A model generated the notes under the pieces. That model did no database searches. It was not told the origin of the DNA and worked only from the letters and a program-made list of their open reading frames with translations. Positions 1 to 7,869 of a DNA stretch of 11,978 bases are shown here, one piece after another. Numbering within the stretch: position 1 is the first letter of the stretch; the number at the start of each line of letters is the position of its first letter. Made by a program: the position numbers and the translations under genes. Origin of the DNA: an uncultured Prevotella sp. (GTDB lineage: Bacteria; Bacteroidota; Bacteroidia; Bacteroidales; Bacteroidaceae); NCBI GenBank assembly GCA_905234355.1, contig CAJOHP010000053.1, positions 1 to 11,978 of the forward strand, given 5' to 3'.

Positions 1-508
1 CAGATATGTCGCCTATGAGCAGGTGTACGTTCTTCGTGTTGCCCTGCATGGCCAGCGCCGATACGGCCTTGATGTCGCTCGTGTTCAGCAATAACCGCGA
101 CAGACCGGCCAGTGTGCCGCCCCCCACGCCTATACCGCCTATGTGGCGCATCTCGTCGCCGTCGCACAGCACAAAGCTCGTACCCGTCCCCATCGACACC
201 ACGATGGTGTGGTCGAGCTTCGACTCGTAGCGGGCACCCAGCCCGTCGGCCACAAACTCCTCCACCTTCTGTGTAGGCAGTCCGTAGACCGCTCCCTTGA
301 TGTAAGCCGAGCCAACGCCCGTCAGCATCACCTGTTTCACGTCGTTCAGCTCGATGTTGTTGTCGTGCAGATACTTGCCGAAGGCGCCGTATAGCGACGT
401 GATGGGGTCGGCTGCGGTGATGCGCGTTGGTGCCGTGATGTGTCCGTCTTTCAGTCCTACAATCTTCGTGGTCGATATGCCCACGTCAATACCAATGATG
501 ATTCCCAT
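1..508 (-). CDS. Type II pantothenate kinase (fumble-like), N-terminal part
   Basis: Catalyses ATP-dependent phosphorylation of pantothenate, the first step of coenzyme A synthesis, in the cytoplasm. The gene reads leftward from the ATG at 508-506 and runs off the window, so only 169 residues are visible; the family is usually about 260-290 residues in bacteria. The N-terminus GIDVGISTTKIVGL (residues 6-19) is the acetate/sugar kinase/Hsp70-type phosphate-binding loop. The segment KVEEFVADG (81-89) holds the glutamate pair where the family's catalytic base is expected. MGTGTSFV (106-113) and GGIGVGGGTLAGLS (124-137) are characteristic of type II enzymes, and VHLLIGDIS (161-169) matches the conserved strand that follows. 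The start is supported because the phosphate loop begins five residues later and a good promoter lies upstream. The family call is strong; exact regulation, such as CoA feedback, cannot be read here. Confidence 0.92.
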   Translation of the reverse strand, partial: MGIIIGIDVGISTTKIVGLKDGHITAPTRITAADPITSLYGAFGKYLHDNNIELNDVKQVMLTGVGSAYIKGAVYGLPTQKVEEFVADGLGARYESKLDHTIVVSMGTGTSFVLCDGDEMRHIGGIGVGGGTLAGLSRLLLNTSDIKAVSALAMQGNTKNVHLLIGDIS

Positions 509-547
509 TTCGATAATTCTCTTTTTAATTGTTCTGGTTTTGCGGTG

Positions 548-578
548 CAAAGTTAAGAAAAAAAGGGTGAAACACAAA
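548..578 (-). promoter_or_regulatory. Bacteroidota-type promoter of the pantothenate kinase gene
   Basis: On the minus strand a -33 element TTTG (578-575) is followed, with a 19-base spacer after its G, by the -7 box TAACTTTG (555-548). This matches the TTTG-N19-21-TAnnTTTG consensus of the Bacteroidota housekeeping sigma factor. The start codon at 508 leaves an AT-rich leader of roughly 30-35 nt with no Shine-Dalgarno sequence, which is usual for the group. Confidence 0.8.
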
Positions 579-587
579 AAAATCGCA

Positions 588-608
588 ATTCATTATTCAT
601 TATTCATA
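588..608. repeat. Three tandem copies of a 7-bp unit
   Basis: The unit ATTCATT occurs twice exactly (588-594, 595-601) and a third time with one change (ATTCATA, 602-608). It lies between the two divergent promoters, just upstream of the -7 box of the patatin gene, where a -33 element would be expected. It may be simple AT-rich spacer DNA; a regulatory role is not shown. Confidence 0.6.
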
Positions 609-617
609 ATTATTTCC

Positions 618-625
618 TATCTTTG
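618..625 (+). promoter_or_regulatory. -7 box of the patatin gene, next to its start codon
   Basis: TATCTTTG fits the Bacteroidota -7 consensus TAnnTTTG exactly. No convincing TTG -33 element is found about 19 bases upstream, where the ATTCATT repeats lie. The ATG at 631 is only five bases after the box, so transcription would begin at or within a few bases of the start codon. Confidence 0.65.
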
Positions 626-630
626 CCGCC

Positions 631-1479
631 ATGATTTTAGGCCGACATACAGGACTGGTGCTCGAAGGAGGGGGCATGCGCGGGGTGTTCACCTCGGGCG
701 TCCTCGATGCGTTCATGAAGCACCAACTCTATTTCCCCTACGTCGTGGCCGTGTCGGCAGGAGCCCTCAACGGACTCTCCTACATGAGCCGCCAGCCGCG
801 TCGTGCCCGCTATTACAACATCGACCTGCTGCGCAAGTACGGCTACATCTCGCTGAAAAGCCTGCTCACCCAAGGCTCCATCTTCGACCCCAACATCCTT
901 TACGAGCGTTTCCCCAACGAGATAGTGCCCTTCGACTACGATGCCTACCAGCGCAATCCCGCCACGTTCGAGATGGTGTGTACCAACTGCCTGACGGGCC
1001 GTGCCGAGTACCTGTCCGAGAAGCACGATGCACGTCGCCTGACAGCCATTGCCAAGGCCACCTCTTCGCTGCCCTACGTGGCACAGATTACCGAGGTGGA
1101 CGGCATCCCGATGCTCGACGGCGGCATTGTCGACTCCATTCCTGTGGTACGGGCCGTCGACAAGGGCTTCTCGCCCAATGTCGTCATCATGACGCGCAAC
1201 CGGGGCTTCCGTTCCGGCGAGCCCGACATCAAGGTGCCACGTCTCTTCTACAAGGCCTACCCCCGCCTGCGGGTAGTGCTGAGCCATCATGTGGAGGCCT
1301 ACAACGAGCAGCTGGCCCTCATCGAGCGCATGGAGGACTGGGGCGAGGTCGTCTGCATCCGTCCTAAGCGTCCTATGGAGGTTGACCGCATCTGCCGCGA
1401 CACCAAAAAACTGGAAGCACTCTACGAGGAAGGTTTCCAGCTCGGAGAGCAATTCTGCCAGGAATGGTATCAAAAATAG
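631..1479 (+). CDS. Patatin-like phospholipase (YjjU/RssA type)
   Basis: A predicted serine lipid acyl hydrolase of 282 residues using the patatin Ser-Asp dyad. The oxyanion-hole segment LEGGGMRGVF is at residues 11-20, the nucleophile elbow AVSAGALNG at 40-48 with Ser42, and the catalytic Asp163 in DGGIVDSIP at 163-171. The usual GxSxG reads A-V-S-A-G here, with alanine at the first position. There is no signal peptide or membrane helix, so it should act in the cytoplasm or at the inner face of the membrane. The length and the C-terminal region, rich in basic and aromatic residues, resemble E. coli YjjU-like proteins, not the larger secreted patatins. The start at 631 is favoured because the next ATG falls inside the oxyanion motif. 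It is divergent from the pantothenate kinase gene and seems to be a single-gene unit. The substrate is unknown. Confidence 0.88.
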   Translation: MILGRHTGLVLEGGGMRGVFTSGVLDAFMKHQLYFPYVVAVSAGALNGLSYMSRQPRRARYYNIDLLRKYGYISLKSLLTQGSIFDPNILYERFPNEIVPFDYDAYQRNPATFEMVCTNCLTGRAEYLSEKHDARRLTAIAKATSSLPYVAQITEVDGIPMLDGGIVDSIPVVRAVDKGFSPNVVIMTRNRGFRSGEPDIKVPRLFYKAYPRLRVVLSHHVEAYNEQLALIERMEDWGEVVCIRPKRPMEVDRICRDTKKLEALYEEGFQLGEQFCQEWYQK

Positions 1480-1519
1480 ATGAAGTCCTTTCCCAAATCC
1501 CTTTTCTTTTGCCATGATT

Positions 1520-1544
1520 CCCTACTGTGTGGCCCTACTGTGTG
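1520..1544. repeat. Short tandem duplication in the intergenic region
   Basis: CCCTACTGTGTG occurs at 1520-1531 and again at 1533-1544, a 13-base period. It lies in the 189-base spacer (1480-1668) between the patatin and PAP2 genes. The rest of the spacer is AT-rich, with a weak inverted repeat ATGAA-TTT-TTCAT near 1575 and the promoter at 1617. I see no clear terminator for the patatin gene there. Confidence 0.55.
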
Positions 1545-1616
1545 ACATGAACCCTCTTTTTTTAGAAATGACAATGAATTTTTCATGATAAAAGGCTCTT
1601 TTTGGGAAAAAAATTG

Positions 1617-1624
1617 TATCTTTG
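1617..1624 (+). promoter_or_regulatory. -7 box of the PAP2-efflux operon
   Basis: TATCTTTG matches TAnnTTTG exactly. A TTG at 1602-1604 is too close (12-base spacer) to be a normal -33 element, so the upstream half is weak and might need an activator. The leader to the ATG at 1669 would be about 40 nt, AT-rich and without a Shine-Dalgarno sequence. I found no other TAnnTTTG box in the spacers of the six-gene run, so this is the best candidate promoter for all of it. Confidence 0.65.
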
Positions 1625-1668
1625 CAGCTGAATAGATTGATACGACTATATAATAATAAGTTTTTAGT

Positions 1669-3513
1669 ATGAATTTGAGACATCTTTTAACATTAGCTAC
1701 CGTTGCCCTGACAGTTCAGGCCAACGCAGAGAATTATCGAGACATGGAACCCCTGACGCTCGAAGTACCCGAAATGAAAGCAGAACTGGTGAAGCTGCCC
1801 GAACGGTCGGCCGCCAACTTTGAGAGAGTGGACCCGGCAGCCAGCCCCAAGATGGATTTCGACTTCTTCAAGACGAAGACTAATCCCGGTGTCAAAGCCT
1901 ATAAGTTCATGGACGACATGACCTTCGTGGGCATCCCCCTGTTTGCAGCAGGCTGGGCTATTAAGGGCGACAAGGCAATGTTCCGCGTCAATCAGAAGGC
2001 TGAAAGCGGCGGCAAGAAGAATACTCAGCTGCTGACCGACTTCAAGACCGGCATCGACGACTATACCCAGTTCTTCGGCCCCGCTATGGTGGTCGGCTTG
2101 AAGCTGGGCGGCTATGAAGGACGCAGTGACTGGCCCCGCCTGCTGGCAAGTGCCGGTTTGTCGTATGCCATCATGGCTGGTTTCGTCAACGGCATCAAGT
2201 ACTCGGCCAAGGAGATGCGCCCCGATGGCTCCACCGCCAACTCGTGGCCTTCGGGTCATACGGCAACGGCCTTCGTTGGTGCCTCGTTGCTCCACAAGGA
2301 GTATGGACTCACCCGCTCGCCCTGGTGGTCGGTGGCTGGCTATGGCGTTGCCACGGCAACAGGTGTGATGCGCGTGCTCAACAACCGTCACTGGATTAGC
2401 GACGTCATGTCGGGAGCTGGCATTGGTATTATGTCTACCGAGTTGGGCTATGCCCTTTGCGACCTGCTCTTCAAGCAGAAGGGACTGTTGCGCAACGACC
2501 TGATGATGGACAGCGAGAAGCCCTCGTTCTTTAGCGTCTCTATGGGTGTGGGCCTTGGCAGCAAGGACCTCAATTTTGAGAGTGGGGATGACGAGATGAA
2601 CATCAAGTTCCGTGCCGCCACGGTGGTCGATGCCGAGGGAGCCTACTTCTTCAACAAGTACATCGGCGTGGGTGGTCGCCTCAGGGTCAGGGCACAGTCG
2701 GCCAAGGACTTCGGCGACTTTGCCAGCAGTGTGGCCGTCGAGGATCTGGATGCCTGGCACGGCCTGATGCCCTACTATCAGAACGCGTTCCCCGCTGACT
2801 ACGTGGCAGCCACCACCGCAGAACAAAGACTCGACAACGAGCTGACCTACCTGGAAAAGGTGGGCTATCAGACCCAGTCGGAGAGTGCATGGATGGCCAA
2901 CGCCCCCGTGACCGACAGCTACGGCATCGTGAAGAGCGACCACATCACCGAGTTCACCGGCAGCGTGGGAGTCTACTTCAACCTGCCCCTGAGCAACCAT
3001 TTCGCCCTGGGCACCAAGGCCCTCATAGGCCGTTCCATCACCCAGGAGCTCGACATCGACGGCCATGCCGAGGGCAACAAGAAAGACATAGCCTACACGG
3101 TGACGCTCGACAATCGTCCCGGCATGCAGGATGCCGACGGCGACCCCGCCGTGACGCTCGCCAACCTAGCCTACCCCACCAACACCGGCGAGAAGTGGAG
3201 CGACGACTGGGAGTATCTCACCATCGGAGCCAAGTCGTCGACCTCGTTTGGCACGGGACTCTCCATCACCTACCGCTACAAGTCCAACTTCTCCTGGCGT
3301 CTCTACTGCGACTACGACTACACGCGCAAGGACTTCACCGCCACCTACGACCCCTTCCACTTCATGCGCAAGGGACTCACCTCGGGGGCCAGCATCCTCA
3401 TGGACTCGGCTGGCGAATACGGCGACGACCGCGGACTGGACGCCCGCGAATACAAGGCCACCAAGCACATGAACTACGTGACGCTGGGCCTCTCGTTTCT
3501 GGTAAACATATAA
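1669..3513 (+). CDS. Secreted PAP2-family phosphatase with a probable outer-membrane barrel
   Basis: A 614-residue protein whose first half is a PAP2 (type 2 phosphatidic acid phosphatase) domain. It begins with a signal peptide, residues 1-20, with likely cleavage after ANA. All three PAP2 signature motifs are intact: K177-x6-R184-P185, P194-S-G-H197, and R235-x5-H241-x3-D245, so it should be catalytically active on a phosphate ester outside the cytoplasm. PAP2 enzymes dephosphorylate lipids such as phosphatidate, undecaprenyl diphosphate or lipid A, but the substrate cannot be read here. Residues from about 285 to 614 consist of short alternating polar/hydrophobic stretches rich in Gly, Tyr and Phe, separated by acidic loops, and look like an outer-membrane beta-barrel; this is inferred from pattern only. 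Only 27 bases separate it from the efflux adaptor gene, so co-transcription is likely. The two-part architecture is much longer than a plain PAP2 enzyme (about 200-250 residues). Confidence 0.85.
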   Translation: MNLRHLLTLATVALTVQANAENYRDMEPLTLEVPEMKAELVKLPERSAANFERVDPAASPKMDFDFFKTKTNPGVKAYKFMDDMTFVGIPLFAAGWAIKGDKAMFRVNQKAESGGKKNTQLLTDFKTGIDDYTQFFGPAMVVGLKLGGYEGRSDWPRLLASAGLSYAIMAGFVNGIKYSAKEMRPDGSTANSWPSGHTATAFVGASLLHKEYGLTRSPWWSVAGYGVATATGVMRVLNNRHWISDVMSGAGIGIMSTELGYALCDLLFKQKGLLRNDLMMDSEKPSFFSVSMGVGLGSKDLNFESGDDEMNIKFRAATVVDAEGAYFFNKYIGVGGRLRVRAQSAKDFGDFASSVAVEDLDAWHGLMPYYQNAFPADYVAATTAEQRLDNELTYLEKVGYQTQSESAWMANAPVTDSYGIVKSDHITEFTGSVGVYFNLPLSNHFALGTKALIGRSITQELDIDGHAEGNKKDIAYTVTLDNRPGMQDADGDPAVTLANLAYPTNTGEKWSDDWEYLTIGAKSSTSFGTGLSITYRYKSNFSWRLYCDYDYTRKDFTATYDPFHFMRKGLTSGASILMDSAGEYGDDRGLDAREYKATKHMNYVTLGLSFLVNI

Positions 3514-3540
3514 TAAAAAACAATAAAAAGCAACGTAACA

Positions 3541-4647
3541 ATGAAGACATCCAAATGGACTTTGATGCTCAGCGTAGCGCTGGCATCGTGTGCTGTAGAC
3601 ATGCCTAAGCAGACGGACTCGTCGTTTGAGACACTGACAGTGAAGAAGTCGGACATTGAGCTGCCCTACCGGTTTAGCGCCCGCATGAAGGGCCAGAACG
3701 ACGTGACCATCACGCCACAGGTGAGCGGACAGCTGACCCGCATCAACGTGACCGAGGGTCAGCAGGTGAAGAAAGGGCAGACGCTCTTCGTCATCGACTC
3801 GCGCAACGCCCAGCTGGAGCTTGAGGCAGCACAGGCCAACCTGCAGGCCGCCCTGGCACAGGAGAACTCGGCACTGCTGGAATATGAGTCGAACAAAAAC
3901 CTCTATGAGAAGAAAATCGTGAGCAGCTACATGCTCAACAACAGCGAGAACCTGTACAAGCAGGCCAAGGCCGCCGTGGCCCAGGCCCGTGCAGCAGTCA
4001 ACCGTGCCAGGGTCAATCTGGGCTTCTGCACCATCACAGCCCCCGTGTCGGGCGTGATAGGCGAGATACCGGTGCGCACAGGCGACCAGGTGTCGCCACT
4101 GACCGAGCTCACCATGGTGAGTGGCAACACCACGATGTATGCCGAGTTCTCCGTGACCGAAGCCATCGTCGAGGCCATGGTGCAGAACGGCGTGAAGGCA
4201 GCCGAGATGGACCGGCTCATTGCCAGCCTGCCCGAGGCCACGTTTGTGATGAAAAACGGTACGGAGTATCCCCACAAGGGACGCGTGGTCAGCCTCACCG
4301 GCGTGGTCAACGACGCCACAGGCTCACTCACCAGCAAGGTGTCGTTTCCCAACCCCGACGGACACCTCTATTCCGGCATACAGGGCACCATCGTCATGCC
4401 GTTTGCCGAAAAAGACGTGATCGTCATACCGCAGAACGCCGTGGTGCGACTGCAGGACAAGTCTATCGTCTATAAGGTCAAGCCCGACAGCACGGCAACA
4501 GCCGTCGACGTGGTCACTGAAGATACCGGCAACGGCAAGGACTTCATCGTGACCAGCGGACTGAGCGCCGGCGACAAAATCGTGGCCTCAGGTGCCAACA
4601 ACGTGAGCGAGGGCCAGAAGGTGCTGTTTCCGGAGGCTGCGAAGTGA
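3541..4647 (+). CDS. RND efflux periplasmic adaptor lipoprotein (AcrA/MexA-like)
   Basis: The membrane fusion subunit of a tripartite efflux pump, 368 residues, bridging the inner-membrane permease and the outer-membrane channel in the periplasm. A lipoprotein signal ends in the lipobox LASC with Cys17 as the lipidated residue. The split lipoyl domain is at about 52-88 (ITPQVSGQLTRINVTEGQQV) and 160-190 (NLGFCTITAPVSGVIGEIPV). Between them, at about 89-158, is an Ala/Gln/Glu-rich helical hairpin expected to contact the outer-membrane channel. The beta-barrel and membrane-proximal domains follow, ending at SGLSAGDKIVASGANNVSEGQKV. Length and domain order are normal for the AcrA family. It sits directly before the permease gene, separated by 69 bases that hold a small ORF. 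The substrate range cannot be inferred. Confidence 0.94.
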   Translation: MKTSKWTLMLSVALASCAVDMPKQTDSSFETLTVKKSDIELPYRFSARMKGQNDVTITPQVSGQLTRINVTEGQQVKKGQTLFVIDSRNAQLELEAAQANLQAALAQENSALLEYESNKNLYEKKIVSSYMLNNSENLYKQAKAAVAQARAAVNRARVNLGFCTITAPVSGVIGEIPVRTGDQVSPLTELTMVSGNTTMYAEFSVTEAIVEAMVQNGVKAAEMDRLIASLPEATFVMKNGTEYPHKGRVVSLTGVVNDATGSLTSKVSFPNPDGHLYSGIQGTIVMPFAEKDVIVIPQNAVVRLQDKSIVYKVKPDSTATAVDVVTEDTGNGKDFIVTSGLSAGDKIVASGANNVSEGQKVLFPEAAK

Positions 4648-4648
4648 G

Positions 4649-4720
4649 ATGCCCAAGCAAAGCAAACAGAAGAAACGACAAGCTACTCTTGTAGAAAATA
4701 GATTAGGTGTCACTATATGA
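4649..4720 (+). CDS. Possible 23-codon ORF bridging adaptor and permease genes
   Basis: An ATG one base after the adaptor stop opens a 23-codon frame beginning MPKQSKQKKRQ. Its TGA overlaps the permease ATG in the classic ATGA arrangement (4717-4720). The first half of the peptide is strongly basic (five Lys and one Arg in eleven residues). The geometry would let ribosomes pass from adaptor to permease without leaving the mRNA. Against a real peptide gene, its second half uses codons such as TTA, AGA, GTA and AAT that are rare in the neighbouring genes, so the frame may be chance or may matter only through its translation. I know no family match. Confidence 0.3.
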   Translation: MPKQSKQKKRQATLVENRLGVTI

Positions 4721-7700
4721 AGAACAATATCTTTATCAACAAATACGTGATGGCATGCGCCATCTCGATAGTGATAGCGCTGGTGGGCTACATCTCGATG
4801 AGCACACTGCCCGTGGAGCAATATCCCGACATAGCGCCGCCCACGGTGATGGTCACCACCAGCTACTCCGGTGCCGACGAGACGACGGTGATGAAGTCGG
4901 TCATACAGCCACTGGAAGAGGCTATCAACGGTGTGACCGACATGACCTACATGACCTCGAAGGCCTCCTCCGACGGTAGCGCCGAAATCAGCGTCTACTT
5001 CAAACAGGGTGTCGACCCCGACCTGGCGGCGGTCAACGTGCAGAACCGCGTGACACGCGCCCAGGCCCTGCTGCCTGCCGACGTGAACAAGGTGGGCGTG
5101 ACGGTAGAGAAGCGCCAGAACAACATCCTGCAGATCTTCGCCGTAAGGAGCGCCGACGGCAAGTACAGCGAGGACTTTGTGTCGAACTATGTCGACATCA
5201 ACGTCAAGCCGCGACTGATGCGCATCACCGGTGTGGGCAACGTGCAGAGCCTGGGCAACACCTACGCCCTGCGCATCTGGCTCAAGCCCGACGTGATGGC
5301 CCAGTACGGACTGACGCCCAACGACATCTTCGCCGCCATCGGCGGGCAGAGCTTCGTGTCGGCCGTGGGCTCACTGGGCGAGCAGTCGGAGAACGCCTAC
5401 CAGTACTCCATGCAGTACAAAGGCACGCTGAAGACCGTCGAGGAGTTCAACGACATCGTGCTGCGCACCAGCGGCGGCGGCATGCTCCACCTGAGCGACG
5501 TGGCCGAGGTGAAGATTGGCGCCATGAGCTACAACTTCACTTCCAACATCCAGGACCGCCCCGGCGCACTCTTCATGGTCTATCAGGCACCGGGCGCCAA
5601 CGCCACCGAGGTGAACGCCCGCATCAACAAGACGTTTGAGGAACTGAAGAAGACGATGCCCGCCGGACTGGAGTTTGTCACCATGATGACCAGCGACGAC
5701 TTCCTCTTCGCCGCCATACACAACGTGGTAGAGACGCTCGTCATCGCCATCATCCTCGTGGTGCTCGTGGTGTTCTTCTTCCTGCAGAACTTCAAGGCCA
5801 CCATCATACCCTCCATCTCCATCATCGTGTCGCTGCTGGGCACCTTTGCCATCGTCTCACTGGCAGGCTTCTCGCTCAACATCCTCACGCTCTTCGCCCT
5901 GGTGCTGGCCATCGGCACGGTGGTCGACGATGCCATCGTGGTGGTCGAGGCCGTCATGGCGAAGATGGAGAACGGCATCAGCGATGCCCGCGAGGCCACA
6001 CGACAGGCCATGAGCGAGGTGTCGGTGGCCGTGGTGTCGTGTACGCTGGTGTTCATGGCCGTGTTTGTGCCCGTGATGTTCATGCCCGGCACCTCCGGCA
6101 CGTTCTTCACACAGTTTGGCGTGACCATCGCCTCGTCGGTCGGCCTGTCGTGCATATCGGCACTCACGCTCTGCCCGGCCCTCTGCGCCATCATGATGCG
6201 CGTGACCGAAGGCAAGAAGGAGGGCAAGGGCCTCACCTACTACACAAAGAAAGCCTACACGGTGAGCTACAACGCCATCTACAACAAGTACAGCAAGAGC
6301 GTGCAGAAGTTCATCAAGCGCCCCGCACTGGCATGGAGCCTGCTGGCACTGGCCGCCGTGCTGCTGGTGTTCTTCATGAAGAGTCTGCCCTCGGGCCTCG
6401 TCCCTCAGGAAGACCAGGGCGTGTTCCTCGCCGAGCTGCGCGCACCGGAAGGCACCACCCTGCAGCAGACCCGCGAGATGATGAAGCAGGTAGAAGAGAA
6501 GGTCAGGAAGATACCCGAGCTGGAGAGCTTCTCCATTACCTGCGGCTACGGCATGTACTCCGGTGCCGGCTCAAACTACGGCACGCTGGTGGTGCGCCTG
6601 AAGAACTGGGACGAGCGTCCCGGCATCAACCACCTGCTCACGCTCGTCATGTACCGCTTCTACTTCGACTGCCAGGACATCAAGAATGTGCAGGTGCTGC
6701 CCTTCGAGATGCCCCAGATACCAGGCTACGGCACGAGCAACGACATCACCCTGGTCGTGGAAGACCCCACCGACGGCAACCTCTCGGAGTTTGCCAAGCA
6801 GACCGAGCTCTTCCTGGCCAAGCTCTCCGAGCGACCCGAGGTGGCCTCGGCCATGTCGACCTATTCTGAGCGATTCCCGAAGTATCAGGTCGACGTCGAT
6901 GCAGCGCAGTGCGACCGCGCTGGCGTCACCCCCGAAGCCGTGCTCAACACCCTCGGCACGTTCTGCGGCGGCGCATACATAGGCAACTTCAACCAGTATG
7001 GCAAGGTCTACCGCATCATGGCGGCCGCATCGCCGGAATACAGGCTCGACCCGCAGTCGCTGCAGAACATCTTCATGCAGGTGAAAGGCGGCAAGATGGC
7101 GCCCATCTCCGAGTTTGTGTCGCTCAAGCAGATAGTGGGCCCGGCCAACATCGAGCACTTCAACCTCTTCCAGAGCATCACCTGCTATGTGACACCCGGC
7201 AGCGGCTTCACCGAGGGAGACGTGCACAAGGTCATCGCCGACGTATTCAAGGAGCAGATGCCCTCAACAGCAACCTACGAGTACAGCGGCATGTCGCGAG
7301 AGCTCGAAGAGGCTGCCGGATCCAATGCCACGGCACTTATATATATAATATGTGTCATACTCATCTACCTCATCCTGGCATCGCTCTACAACTCATGGTT
7401 CACCCCGTGGGCCGTGCTCTTCAGCGTGCCCTTCGGACTGATGGGTGCCTTCGTCTTCGCCTATCTGGGCTACACACAGGGCCTGCCGGGCATGGACAAC
7501 AACATCTACCTGCAGACGGGCGTCATCATGCTCATAGGCCTGCTGGCCAAGACGGCCATCCTCATCACCGAGTTTGCCACCGAGCGGCGTGCACAGGGCT
7601 TGACCATCGTCGAGGCCGCCTTCGAGGCTTGCAAGGAGCGACTGCGCCCCATCCTGATGACGGTGGCCACGATGATCATCGGCATGATACCGCTCGTCAT

Positions 7701-7869
7701 TGCCGGCGGCGCCGGTGCCAACGGCAACCGCGCACTCGCACTCGGCGTCATAGGCGGCATGAGCATAGGCACCGTGGCACTGCTCTTCGTCGTGCCCGCC
7801 TTCTTCATCGTGTTCCAGAAGCTGCACGAGCGCTTCCAGGGTACTGCGGTGGTGAAAAATGAAGAATGA
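4717..7869 (+). CDS. RND efflux permease, HAE1 family (AcrB/MexB-like)
   Basis: The inner-membrane, proton-driven pump subunit, 1050 residues, the normal AcrB length; the family works as a trimer. The N-terminal helix is followed by STLPVEQYPDIAPPTV (about 29-44), the classic start of the first porter domain. The proton-relay residues are present: Asp404-Asp405 in GTVVDDAIVVVE, Lys945 in GLLAKTAILITEF, and Arg977 in RLRPILMT, corresponding to AcrB D407/D408, K940 and R971. Helices 2-6 lie at about 335-490 and the last helix ends near 1034 in VVPAFFIVFQKL. Two large periplasmic loops give the internal duplication typical of RND pumps. The family exports hydrophobic or amphiphilic compounds such as drugs, detergents or bile acids; the real substrate is unknown. 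The start is supported by its alignment to AcrB and by the ATGA overlap with the small upstream ORF. No truncation or frameshift is visible. Confidence 0.96.
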   Translation: MKNNIFINKYVMACAISIVIALVGYISMSTLPVEQYPDIAPPTVMVTTSYSGADETTVMKSVIQPLEEAINGVTDMTYMTSKASSDGSAEISVYFKQGVDPDLAAVNVQNRVTRAQALLPADVNKVGVTVEKRQNNILQIFAVRSADGKYSEDFVSNYVDINVKPRLMRITGVGNVQSLGNTYALRIWLKPDVMAQYGLTPNDIFAAIGGQSFVSAVGSLGEQSENAYQYSMQYKGTLKTVEEFNDIVLRTSGGGMLHLSDVAEVKIGAMSYNFTSNIQDRPGALFMVYQAPGANATEVNARINKTFEELKKTMPAGLEFVTMMTSDDFLFAAIHNVVETLVIAIILVVLVVFFFLQNFKATIIPSISIIVSLLGTFAIVSLAGFSLNILTLFALVLAIGTVVDDAIVVVEAVMAKMENGISDAREATRQAMSEVSVAVVSCTLVFMAVFVPVMFMPGTSGTFFTQFGVTIASSVGLSCISALTLCPALCAIMMRVTEGKKEGKGLTYYTKKAYTVSYNAIYNKYSKSVQKFIKRPALAWSLLALAAVLLVFFMKSLPSGLVPQEDQGVFLAELRAPEGTTLQQTREMMKQVEEKVRKIPELESFSITCGYGMYSGAGSNYGTLVVRLKNWDERPGINHLLTLVMYRFYFDCQDIKNVQVLPFEMPQIPGYGTSNDITLVVEDPTDGNLSEFAKQTELFLAKLSERPEVASAMSTYSERFPKYQVDVDAAQCDRAGVTPEAVLNTLGTFCGGAYIGNFNQYGKVYRIMAAASPEYRLDPQSLQNIFMQVKGGKMAPISEFVSLKQIVGPANIEHFNLFQSITCYVTPGSGFTEGDVHKVIADVFKEQMPSTATYEYSGMSRELEEAAGSNATALIYIICVILIYLILASLYNSWFTPWAVLFSVPFGLMGAFVFAYLGYTQGLPGMDNNIYLQTGVIMLIGLLAKTAILITEFATERRAQGLTIVEAAFEACKERLRPILMTVATMIIGMIPLVIAGGAGANGNRALALGVIGGMSIGTVALLFVVPAFFIVFQKLHERFQGTAVVKNEE

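Noticed and set aside
354..1367. A 337-codon plus-strand frame running through the divergent promoter region and the patatin gene in another frame
   Set aside because: It crosses both promoters and the AT-rich spacer and gives an Arg/Pro/His-rich product. The true frame starts at 631.
637..1515. A 292-codon open frame on the minus strand, antisense to the patatin gene
   Set aside because: The sense strand has the patatin catalytic motifs. The antisense product has low-complexity composition and no promoter or family features.
1693..3066. A 457-codon open frame on the minus strand, antisense to the PAP2 gene
   Set aside because: The plus strand carries a signal peptide and all PAP2 motifs. 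The antisense frame has no recognisable domain, is rich in His, Gly and Val, and arises from the strong GC bias at third codon positions.
4682..4693. Small inverted repeat CTAC-TCTT-GTAG in the adaptor-permease gap as a possible terminator or attenuator
   Set aside because: The stem is only four base pairs with no T-run after it, too weak to call.
7333..7356. AT-rich patch inside the permease gene as a possible internal promoter
   Set aside because: It encodes isoleucine codons of a membrane helix, shows no TAnnTTTG box, and the reading frame continues without change.
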